A stretch of 11,664 nt of DNA from Nitrososphaera sp. UBA217 (GTDB taxonomy: Archaea; Thermoproteota; Nitrososphaeria; Nitrososphaerales; Nitrososphaeraceae): positions 19,090 to 30,753 of the forward strand of contig DAOL01000007.1 in assembly GCA_002501845.1 (NCBI GenBank), given 5' to 3'. Under the pieces are notes generated by a model. It ran no database searches, was not told the origin of the DNA, and saw only the letters and a list, made by a program, of their open reading frames with translations. Of the stretch, positions 5,488 through 10,972 are shown in pieces; the first letter of the stretch is position 1; each line of letters starts with the position of its first letter. The translations under genes and the position numbers were made by a program.

Positions 5488-6213
5488 ATGAAACTTTTCT
5501 GCGTGGGTTGTGGCCCTGGCGACCCTGAGCTTCTCACGGTGCGAGCAGTGAGCCTGATAAAGAGCGCAGAGGTCATATTTGCACCTACCGCAAGAGAGGG
5601 CAAGCCCAGCATCGCGCTTTCAGTTGTCGAAAAATATGTGAGCAAGTCGGCAAAGACTACCAGCCTTATCTTTCCGATGGTAAAGGATAAAGAATCGCTC
5701 AAGGACTATTGGAAGAGGAACGCCGAAGATATTGCGGCTGCAGTCAGGTCCGGCAAAAGAGTGGTTTATCTTACAGTGGGCGACCCCGCATTGTATAGTA
5801 CGTGGATCTATCTCCACCGCGAGCTGAAAAAGAGCCACAAGGACATTAAAGTTGAAATTGTGCCCGGCATCGCGTCCATGTTTGCTATTGCTGCAAAGGC
5901 AGGCATAAGTCTGGCAGAGGGCGATGAAACGGTGGCCATAGTGCCGGCGTGTTATGATATGGAACGGGTCAGAAGAACTGCAACTGCCTGTGACACGGTG
6001 ATATTTCTAAAGGACGGACGCTATTTTGATAGCGTAGTTGAGATGTTGGGTGAGTCAGGATTTCCGGACAACGCAAATATCGCGATAGCGCAGGACGTGT
6101 CTGAAGAGGGCGAAATACTTGAAATGAAAAATCTGTCAGAGCTTCGCGGTAAAAAGGGCCCTACTGAAAAGTACTTTTCAATAATGGTGGCAAAGAAAAA
6201 TGCCAGAGAGTAG
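5488..6213 (+). CDS. cbiL: Precorrin-2/cobalt-factor-2 C20-methyltransferase
   Basis: 241-residue soluble SAM-dependent methyltransferase of the tetrapyrrole methylase fold. It adds a methyl group at C20 of (cobalt-)precorrin-2 in cobalamin ring synthesis. The N-terminal loop VGCGPGDPELLTVRA (6-20), the REGKPSIAL segment (36-44, typical of CbiL/CobI), the SAM-binding VGDPALYSTW (97-106) and VPGIASM (125-131) are all present. Length fits the family. Stop overlaps the start of cbiF by 14 bases, so the two are translated from one mRNA. No cobalt chelatase or other cbi gene is in the window. CbiL versus CobI depends on whether the substrate carries cobalt, which sequence alone does not tell; thaumarchaea are generally held to use the anaerobic-type pathway. 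Confidence 0.9.
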   Translation: MKLFCVGCGPGDPELLTVRAVSLIKSAEVIFAPTAREGKPSIALSVVEKYVSKSAKTTSLIFPMVKDKESLKDYWKRNAEDIAAAVRSGKRVVYLTVGDPALYSTWIYLHRELKKSHKDIKVEIVPGIASMFAIAAKAGISLAEGDETVAIVPACYDMERVRRTATACDTVIFLKDGRYFDSVVEMLGESGFPDNANIAIAQDVSEEGEILEMKNLSELRGKKGPTEKYFSIMVAKKNARE

Positions 6214-6979
6214 AACTGTTTATTTTGTGGGCTCTGGGCCCGGCGATCCCGAGCTTATCACGCTCAAGGCGAAAAAGCTGGTAGAGCAGGCTGACGTAAT
6301 AATTTACTCCGGATCGCTCTTTAATCCAAAGAACCTGGATTACGCAAGAAAGGACGCAAAGTTGTATGATGCTGCCATCATTGACAGGGAAAAGATCTAC
6401 CAGATCCTCCGGGATTCTGCAAAGGAGGGCAAGCTTGCGATAAGATTCCATGATGGCGACCCGGCGCTCTTTAGTACAATCAGGGAGCAGATAGACAAGC
6501 TCGAAGCTGACGGCATAAAATGTAACGTGGTCCCTGGTGTTACTGCGATACTTGGGGCCGCGGCCGACCTTAACCTTGAGTTGACTCTCCCAGGCGTAAC
6601 CCAGACCCTGATAGTGACGAGGGCAGAGCTCAGGACGCCAGTGCCAGAGCGCGAGTCGATAGCCGAGCTTGCAAAGCACGGCGCCACGATGGCGTTCTAC
6701 CTGAGCGTTCACCTCATTGGCGATGTCGTGAGGGAACTGCTAAAGGGCGGCGTCTACAATGAAAAGACTCCAGCCGCTGTCGTCTACAGGGCAACGTGGG
6801 ACGATGAGAAAATAATCAAGGGAACATTAGGCGACATTGCCAGGAAAACAGGGGAAGCCAAGATAATCAAGACCGCGCTAATAATCGTGGGGGATGTCAT
6901 TGCACCCACAAAGTACGAGTATTCGAAAGTGTATGATCCAGGATTCACGCACGGATACAGAAAAGGGATAAAAGAATAA
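6200..6979 (+). CDS. cbiF: Precorrin-4/cobalt-precorrin-4 C11-methyltransferase
   Basis: 259-residue SAM-dependent methyltransferase of the same fold as CbiL. It methylates C11 of (cobalt-)precorrin-4. Diagnostic stretches are VYFVGSGPGDPELITLKA (7-24), ADVIIYSGSLFNP (31-43), GDPALFSTIREQ (86-97), VPGVTAILGAAA (111-122), LTLPGVTQTLIVTR (128-141), RTPVPE (145-150) and VVYRATWDDEKIIKGTL (194-210), all in CobM/CbiF order and spacing. The ATG at 6200 lies inside the end of cbiL, a four-codon overlap in another frame, which suggests translational coupling. The stop is 17 bp from the stop of the convergent small membrane protein gene. CbiF and CbiL do not act consecutively (C17 methylation and ring contraction fall between), so other cbi genes must lie elsewhere. 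Confidence 0.93.
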   Translation: MPESRTVYFVGSGPGDPELITLKAKKLVEQADVIIYSGSLFNPKNLDYARKDAKLYDAAIIDREKIYQILRDSAKEGKLAIRFHDGDPALFSTIREQIDKLEADGIKCNVVPGVTAILGAAADLNLELTLPGVTQTLIVTRAELRTPVPERESIAELAKHGATMAFYLSVHLIGDVVRELLKGGVYNEKTPAAVVYRATWDDEKIIKGTLGDIARKTGEAKIIKTALIIVGDVIAPTKYEYSKVYDPGFTHGYRKGIKE

Positions 6980-6996
6980 AAAGGAGGGGTAGGGTT

Positions 6997-7197
6997 TTAT
7001 GGTCTTCTTGCCCACATGCTTACGACTGTAGTGCTGATCGCTGCCCCTGCGGCACCACTTATGGTGGCAAAGGCCAAGGCCTGGTCTACTACTATCGTCG
7101 GTAACCAGTTTGCGATCAAGGGCGCGGTTAGGAACGTAAGGAACCCTATTGCGAATCCTATCGTTCCAAAGATTGCCAGTACGGATATTCTTGCCAT
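6997..7197 (-). CDS. Small two-helix membrane protein paired with cdvB paralogue
   Basis: 66 residues with two hydrophobic helices: about 5-28 (Gly/Phe-rich, TIGFAIGFLTFLTAPL) and 38-60 (Ala/Gly-rich, LAFATISGAAGAAISTTVV), joined by a short NWLPTIVVD turn and ending WARRP. The basic end suggests cytoplasmic termini, giving a hairpin in the membrane. The ATG is only six bases after the TGA of the CdvB-like gene on the same strand, so the two are almost surely co-transcribed and probably coupled in translation. No family is recognised. Acting as a membrane partner of the ESCRT-III-like protein is an inference from position alone. It converges on cbiF. Confidence 0.7.
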   Translation of the reverse strand: MARISVLAIFGTIGFAIGFLTFLTAPLIANWLPTIVVDQALAFATISGAAGAAISTTVVSMWARRP

Positions 7198-7203
7198 ACT
7201 CTC

Positions 7204-7851
7204 TCACTGTTGACTCTCGGTGTCGGAGATCCTGAAGCTACCACTTGGGATAGAGGGGAACTTGTCGTTCACCTTCTCCTCTGCGACAGCTGACGCTTCT
7301 ATCATTATCTGGTCGATGTCTCCTCCGCTGCCTGCGTTAAGCTCTATTCCAACGGCGCTACCCTGTAGCGATTCCACCATGATTCCGCTGAGCAGCGTCT
7401 GCATGTTGTTTATCTCACCGTCTGCGCCTGGCACGAACCGACCGAGGCTCGGCTTGAGGCCCTTTATTGAGGACATTGCCGGACCCAGCGCAACCATTGC
7501 GTCTCCCATGTCGTGTATAGTCGATAGTCGCATTGACACTTGCTCTAGCGACAGTTTGGCGTTTCCCAGAGTTTTAGAAACCTTGCGTACCTCCGCAAGC
7601 TCGTTTGAGAGGACCTTGGCGGTGTCGGCGTCATGCCTCTGCATGGCATTGACGACTCTTCTGAACAGCGATGCGTCCCTCTCGTTCAGCTTTGTTATCA
7701 TTGTGTCTAACTTTGACGTCTGCAACTGCAGCTTGTTAACGGCAGTCTCGATCTTTGGCTTGAGCGGGCTCTGAGGCCTCAGCGCTTCCTTCAGCTTCTC
7801 GCCGGAGCTTGCTCTACTCAGGTTACTCCAGTTCTTATCGAAACCAGTCAT
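7204..7851 (-). CDS. cdvB: ESCRT-III-like cell division protein, CdvB paralogue
   Basis: 215-residue protein of the Snf7/CdvB type. Long amphipathic helices cover about 30-125, including ERDASLFRRVVNAMQRHD and AKVLSNELAEVRKVSKTLG, the helical-hairpin core of archaeal CdvB proteins. A basic N-terminus (RPQSPLKPKIE) precedes it. The C-terminal part ends in NDKFPSIPSGSF (about 195-206), which resembles a MIM2-type tail that binds the MIT domain of the Vps4-like ATPase CdvC. ESCRT-III proteins polymerise on the membrane and constrict the division neck. Thaumarchaea carry several CdvB copies; with neither cdvA nor cdvC next to it, this is probably an extra paralogue, not the cdvABC copy. A GGAGG (7859-7863) lies 7 nt before the ATG, and TATA candidates lie 26 and about 67 nt upstream. 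Confidence 0.85.
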   Translation of the reverse strand: MTGFDKNWSNLSRASSGEKLKEALRPQSPLKPKIETAVNKLQLQTSKLDTMITKLNERDASLFRRVVNAMQRHDADTAKVLSNELAEVRKVSKTLGNAKLSLEQVSMRLSTIHDMGDAMVALGPAMSSIKGLKPSLGRFVPGADGEINNMQTLLSGIMVESLQGSAVGIELNAGSGGDIDQIMIEASAVAEEKVNDKFPSIPSGSFRISDTESQQ

Positions 7852-7858
7852 GCGAATG

Positions 7859-7882
7859 CCTCCACGGATTTGCTATTAATTA
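7859..7882 (-). promoter_or_regulatory. TATA-like box and Shine-Dalgarno site of the cdvB paralogue
   Basis: TAATTAATAG (7873-7882, minus strand) is centred 26 nt before the ATG, and GGAGG (7859-7863) is 7 nt before it. If the near box is used the mRNA would be leaderless and lack the GGAGG; if an upstream AT-rich box near 7918 is used, the leader would contain it. Two promoters are possible. Confidence 0.45.
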
Positions 7883-7940
7883 CGGGTGTGTAATCTGGTA
7901 AACCATAAGGTTAGCTAATTATTTCTGGCAATTGAGGATG

Positions 7941-8231
7941 TTACAAGGATAGCCGGAAAAGCTCCCTCTGGTTGATAGAGCTCCACGCCCCCATGCCCTG
8001 CCCGCCGCTGCCACCAGTGCCGGTAATCTGGCTTACCACAATCTCTTTTGCTGCTATCGGGGGCCATAGCATTGCGACGTAATCACCCACCTCACCTGCC
8101 TTGTCCAGCGATGCGGCCTGCATATTCTCTCGCCGGAACTTGTCTGCGAGCTTCTCCTTCACCGGTTCTACAAGCTGGCGCTGGCCGTGGACGATCAGGT
8201 AGACCTTTTTTGTGCTGTCTATCTCTGACAT
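7941..8231 (-). CDS. Unidentified 96-residue protein with Gly-rich loop
   Basis: Soluble protein starting MSEIDSTKKVYLIVHG. A beta strand (KKVYLIVHG, 8-16) is followed by a charged helix (VEPVKEKLADKFRREN, 21-36), a second hydrophobic stretch (YVAMLWPPIA, 51-60), strand KEIVVSQIT (62-70), then a glycine-rich segment GTGGSGGQGMGAW (71-83) and a short tail. The Gly-rich segment is not a standard Walker A. I do not recognise a family. The ATG at 8231 is chosen over the frame opening at 8261 because a TATA-like box is centred about 24 nt before it. It lies on the same strand as the cdvB paralogue, 89 bp upstream, and is divergent from the gene at 8267. Confidence 0.6.
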   Translation of the reverse strand: MSEIDSTKKVYLIVHGQRQLVEPVKEKLADKFRRENMQAASLDKAGEVGDYVAMLWPPIAAKEIVVSQITGTGGSGGQGMGAWSSINQRELFRLSL

Positions 8232-8266
8232 TGTGTGCGAGAGGCATAGGACTATAAGCATGTTAT
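8232..8266. promoter_or_regulatory. Divergent promoter region
   Basis: Only 35 bp separate two divergent starts. GCTTATAGT on the minus strand (8251-8259) is placed 24 nt before the leftward ATG. On the + strand the same bases read ACTATAAGC and, with TTATATG (8263-8269), form AT-rich boxes too close to the rightward ATG at 8267. So either that gene starts later (ATG 8309) or its promoter is further left. Confidence 0.45.
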
Positions 8267-8872
8267 ATGTCTTGTTTTTCGGCTGGCGTGATAGTCGCAG
8301 ACTCGTACATGGCTATGGTATTGCCAGACGACATCGCAGGGACGATAACAGAATTTATCGCCGGTAGGCGCAGCTTTCCATTTGTCGGCCGCAACGAGTT
8401 GATGTGCATGATGTACCTTTACGGCAGGATCGGCAGAGTTGGCGAAAAGCAAATAGACGAAGTCAACAGCCTTGCGCATCGCACTGCCTCCCAGCTCAGT
8501 CAGGACATCGATATTTACTCCATCAGCTCTGCAGCCAAGCTTGACTCTGAATACATCAGGAGTAAGTACATCAACAGGGAACTCCAATTGGCAGTAGAAA
8601 ACAGGCCAAACATCAAGGTACGGATGGCTGGCGACCCAGCAATAATATCTGACTGCTTTGCGCAGCATGTGGCCTATTACAAGCAGGACTATTTTTTTGA
8701 ATTATATGGCCCGCTCAAGGACTCTGAGCTCACATCTGACATTCGTTCAACGCTTGAAGGCAGGATGGTCATGACATGCTACAATAGGAAAGGAGAGCAG
8801 CAAATAGGTCTGGCGCATCCTCTCATTCCAGTATTTGTGTGGTTCCGCGATCAGACTGGCGCAAAGCCGTGA
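8267..8872 (+). CDS. Unidentified 201-residue protein
   Basis: Soluble protein without membrane helices or a signal peptide. It begins MSCFSAGVIVADSYMAMVLPDD, has a Met-rich stretch (NELMCMMYLYGRIGR, 43-57), a charged central helix region (about 60-110) and a C-terminal part with YYKQDYFFELYGPLKD and LIPVFVWFRDQ. I recognise no family and no catalytic motif. It could be a small alpha/beta protein specific to this lineage. The start is uncertain: ATG 8267 opens the frame, but ATG 8309 (MAMVLPDD) would suit the TATA-like boxes at 8251-8269 better. Its last 22 bases overlap the end of the convergent VOC gene. Coding is supported by length and by composition like its neighbours. Confidence 0.65.
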   Translation: MSCFSAGVIVADSYMAMVLPDDIAGTITEFIAGRRSFPFVGRNELMCMMYLYGRIGRVGEKQIDEVNSLAHRTASQLSQDIDIYSISSAAKLDSEYIRSKYINRELQLAVENRPNIKVRMAGDPAIISDCFAQHVAYYKQDYFFELYGPLKDSELTSDIRSTLEGRMVMTCYNRKGEQQIGLAHPLIPVFVWFRDQTGAKP

Positions 8873-9246
8873 TAGTATGGAATTTGTGAAAGCTCTTCCT
8901 GGGGCATCTGGACTATAGATATCAAGTGCCCGTCAGGATCCTGAATTATTGCGTGCTTACCAAAGGGTTCCACTTTTGCCTTTTTGTAGAATTTGACCTT
9001 CTTCTTTTTCAAGCCATTGATAATATCGTCAAAGTCGCTTACATTAAACCCCACCAGCATGCTGTTGTTCTTTTTGATCTTCTTCTTGCTTGCGGGGTGG
9101 AGCGCAAGCACCGTGCCACCCTCTGAAAATTCAGTCCAGTCCTTTGACCGTTCCTTTAGCTTCATGCCAAGGGTATCCCGGTAGAATTTGATCGATCTTT
9201 TCATGTCAGAGACGAGGAGTATGACTGCACCGATCTTATGAAACAT
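8851..9246 (-). CDS. VOC superfamily (glyoxalase/dioxygenase-fold) protein
   Basis: 131 residues with the vicinal oxygen chelate fold. The two beta-alpha-beta modules are KIGAVILLVSDMKRSIKFYRDTLGMKLK (4-31) with EFSEGGTVLALHP (39-51), and NSMLVGFNVSDFDDIINGLKKKKVKF (61-86) with AIIQDPDGHLISIVQMP (99-115). Enzymes of this group (glyoxalase I, extradiol dioxygenases, fosfomycin resistance proteins) bind a metal by His/Glu on strands one, four and eight. Here the usual first-strand His is absent and the Glu after DPDG (normally DPDGxxIE) is Ser110; only His50 is kept. It may be non-catalytic, or act as a binding protein. The lysine-rich middle (KKKIKK, KKKK) is unusual. The ATG at 9246 has a TATA-like box 27 nt upstream. 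The 3' end overlaps the preceding gene by 22 bases. Confidence 0.8.
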   Translation of the reverse strand: MFHKIGAVILLVSDMKRSIKFYRDTLGMKLKERSKDWTEFSEGGTVLALHPASKKKIKKNNSMLVGFNVSDFDDIINGLKKKKVKFYKKAKVEPFGKHAIIQDPDGHLISIVQMPQEELSQIPYYHGFAPV

Positions 9247-9268
9247 TGTACTTTGATGTCCGGCACAG

Positions 9269-9277
9269 AAATATAAC
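9269..9277 (-). promoter_or_regulatory. TATA-like promoter box of the VOC gene
   Basis: Minus strand GTTATATTT, centred 27 nt before the ATG at 9246; a near-ideal archaeal TATA position for a leaderless mRNA and the reason for rejecting the frame opening at 9309. Confidence 0.55.
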
Positions 9278-9439
9278 GTTGCCGTATTACTAAATACCAA
9301 TTCGGCCAAGACAACCAGGTTGCAAAATGGTGCTTCTGCCCCGCTCTAGATATTGGATTCTTTGGTTACAGATGGTTGCACCGATCTTCGACTCCCGTCA
9401 GAGTACCAAGGGTGGACAAAAGTGGTGGGTTATCTAAAC

Positions 9440-9673
9440 TCAGTGCATCTCGGTATTTACCAGTTTAATGATAATGTCTGCACCTGAACCTACGAGAGAG
9501 TACAGGGCTCTTTCCAGGTCGGCAGAATGAATAGTCGGTTTGTTTAATGAAATCCCATAATCAGTATACAGATGATACACCAATTTTCTTTTTGGGTCCT
9601 TGCCTATCTTATTCAATGCTCTATTCAATTCGGAAGATGATATTTGGCTAGTGGCGGTAAGACTGGGATTCAC
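9440..9673 (-). CDS. Small lone domain resembling NitrOD5
   Basis: 77 residues from a GTG (9673), or up to 95 from a TTG (9727). The pattern SSELNRALNKIGKDPKRKLVYHLYTDYGI (two helices), then a loop, then SADLERALYSLVGSGADIIIKLV, resembles the Nitrosopumilus output domain 5 (NitrOD5), a thaumarchaeal domain often fused to signalling modules. From memory, that family also pairs an A-L-x-x-h-G start with a YxxL middle and a closing (F/V)GxGAxxxxxxh helix. Here it is a single stand-alone domain, without a sensor part. The GTG is preferred because GATTAAATG on the + strand (CATTTAATC on the minus) is centred 26 nt upstream. Function unknown; a role as output or partner in the adjacent regulatory genes is a guess. 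Confidence 0.55.
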   Translation of the reverse strand: MNPSLTATSQISSSELNRALNKIGKDPKRKLVYHLYTDYGISLNKPTIHSADLERALYSLVGSGADIIIKLVNTEMH

Positions 9674-9694
9674 AAGCACGAAATATCGATAATC

Positions 9695-9703
9695 GATTAA
9701 ATG
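9695..9703 (-). promoter_or_regulatory. TATA-like box favouring the GTG start of the NitrOD5-like gene
   Basis: Minus strand CATTTAATC, centred 26 nt before GTG 9673. It falls inside the longer reading frame (TTG 9727), which speaks against that start. Confidence 0.4.
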
Positions 9704-9766
9704 TAGTTGTGTGTTAGATTTGTACAAACAGATCTAGTTCGCACTACAGCATGATTGGACCTACAC

Positions 9767-9967
9767 TTATCTTAGGTCGCCTAGATACCTTTGCGAATCG
9801 TTCACATGAGCATAGAACTGAGGATGCATTTCCTTGAGATAAAGTATGCCCTTTAGCAGTTCTCGTGCTTGGTCTGGCGTCATCTTACTTTTGGAGAGCC
9901 ATTCCTCGTCAACTCCGAGTTCCAGGAGCTTCGCCATGTGGGCATGCATCAGTGCAATTTCTTGCAT
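9767..9967 (-). CDS. Unidentified 66-residue helical protein
   Basis: Small soluble protein starting MQEIALMHAHMAKLLELG and ending NDSQRYLGDLR. It looks all-helical: an amphipathic Met/His-rich helix (1-18), a turn GVDEEW, a segment that could be a helix-turn-helix-like pair (MTPDQARELLKGILYLKEMH, 29-48), and a polar tail. No Cys, no catalytic motif and no known family. The frame opens at a TTG (9988), but ATG 9967 is chosen because a strong TATA-like box is centred 24 nt upstream. The NitrOD5-like gene lies downstream on the same strand. Its small size leaves some doubt, but promoter placement and codon-like composition support it. Confidence 0.55.
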   Translation of the reverse strand: MQEIALMHAHMAKLLELGVDEEWLSKSKMTPDQARELLKGILYLKEMHPQFYAHVNDSQRYLGDLR

Positions 9968-9986
9968 GATATGGGGATACCAAGAC

Positions 9987-9996
9987 AATTATAAAA
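9987..9996 (-). promoter_or_regulatory. TATA-like promoter box of the 66-residue protein gene
   Basis: Minus strand TTTTATAATT, centred 24-25 nt before the ATG at 9967. Among the clearest TATA matches in the window. Confidence 0.55.
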
Positions 9997-10049
9997 GAAG
10001 ATGTTTTCAAAAAAAATTAGACAGTCGGCGATAAGGCTTACAAAAGCCA

Positions 10050-10847
10050 CTATGATTTCTCTGTGGTGACTTTGAAGGCAGAAATAAGCTTCCTGTTGTT
10101 GGTATAAAATACCCTAATGCCCGAATCCCTGAATCCTTTGGTATTGCTTTCAATGAAAGTTATCATTTCTTCGCCATCAAATATCATACATCCGACAGGT
10201 GACGAATTATTGATAACCTCAAGTGATATCTTTTGTTCTGTATCGACTTCGCTCTTGATATAGCTAGAGATGTTTGTTGATGGAGTCTTGATATTAACTT
10301 TAACTCCTCTTGAAACCGATTTGTGAAGCTCGTCTATTAGGCTATTCCTATACAAGATCATGATCTCTTCTTCAGACAACAGCAGAGTAATCTCTTTCTT
10401 CGCGGTTTTGATCAAGCTATCGATCTTTGCGACTAATGGCTCCTTGCCAACTACTACTTGATAAACGTCCTTGTCAGTTTCTTTGTGCTGAACCACTTTA
10501 TCCAATATTTGGCCAATCAGACCATGATAGTAATCCTTTTTCTCTGATACAGAGCCCAAATTGGCGGTCTTGACTTTGATTAGATGCTCAACTGCCTCCC
10601 TGTACGAGAGTGCCTGATAGCGCTGGGGTCTGTCAAATGTTGTTCGGAGAACGCCCTTGGCCAGCAAACTGCTCAAATAATAATAGCTGTCAGTGCGCGC
10701 AACGCCACTTAATTTCGCAATTTCAGAGGCCGTCGAGCTGTTGTATATCATGAGGTATAGCAGAATTTTTGCCTCATTCGGGCTAAGATCAAGCTTTGAT
10801 AGTTGAGCAATGATTTCATTCTCGTACTCGGCGAGCTTTTCTTTCAT
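10050..10847 (-). CDS. TrmB-family transcriptional regulator
   Basis: 265 residues. The N-terminal part (about 12-82) is a winged helix-turn-helix: LDLSPNEAKILLYLMIYNSSTASEIAKLSGVARTDSYYYLSSLLAKGVL, with the wing at RTTFDRPQRYQALS. This is the TrmB pattern (LGLSxxEAxxYLxLL, then a helix starting at GVxRTxxYxxLxxLxxKG). A helical linker (84-125) leads to a C-terminal alpha/beta domain (about 130-265) like the effector domain of TrmB relatives, ending in DSGIRVFYTNNRKLISAF. In related archaea these regulate sugar and other metabolism; the ligand here is unknown. The frame opens at a TTG (10892) preceded by AGGA; ATG 10847 is chosen, with GTGs at 10868 and 10865 also possible. The histidine kinase gene lies directly upstream on the same strand. 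Confidence 0.85.
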   Translation of the reverse strand: MKEKLAEYENEIIAQLSKLDLSPNEAKILLYLMIYNSSTASEIAKLSGVARTDSYYYLSSLLAKGVLRTTFDRPQRYQALSYREAVEHLIKVKTANLGSVSEKKDYYHGLIGQILDKVVQHKETDKDVYQVVVGKEPLVAKIDSLIKTAKKEITLLLSEEEIMILYRNSLIDELHKSVSRGVKVNIKTPSTNISSYIKSEVDTEQKISLEVINNSSPVGCMIFDGEEMITFIESNTKGFRDSGIRVFYTNNRKLISAFKVTTEKS

Positions 10848-10897
10848 AAAGTGCGGGTGTTCCACCACTGATTCATCGCTGTATCTGCCCAACTGTC

Positions 10898-10972
10898 CTA
10901 TCTTCCCCCATTAAACAGTGCCGGACTGTTTTGTGATGTCATTAATAGATTCATTTCTTTTTGAGCATTCAT
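10898..10972 (-). CDS. Possible 24-residue peptide between kinase and TrmB genes
   Basis: An ATG overlaps the TGA of the kinase gene (ATGA arrangement) and opens a frame of 24 codons, MNAQKEMNLLMTSQNSPALF and four more residues, ending at TAG 10898-10900, five bases before the TTG that opens the TrmB frame. The overlap arrangement is typical of coupled genes, but so short a frame may arise by chance and the peptide has no recognisable feature. Confidence 0.2.
   Translation of the reverse strand: MNAQKEMNLLMTSQNSPALFNGGR

Noticed and set aside
6161..6712. 183-codon minus strand frame opposite cbiF
   Set aside because: The other strand encodes clear CbiF motifs over the same stretch; this is a shadow frame.
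7220..7774. 184-codon + strand frame opposite the cdvB paralogue
   Set aside because: Antisense shadow of a well supported gene; the product is Ser/Leu-rich without any domain.
9327..9437. 36-codon + strand frame and a tRNA-like TTCGACTC stretch in the gap 9310-9439
   Set aside because: The Trp-rich peptide has no support, and the bases around TTCGACTC do not form a T stem or an acceptor stem, so it is not a tRNA. Two GGTTGCA copies in the gap are too short to call a repeat.
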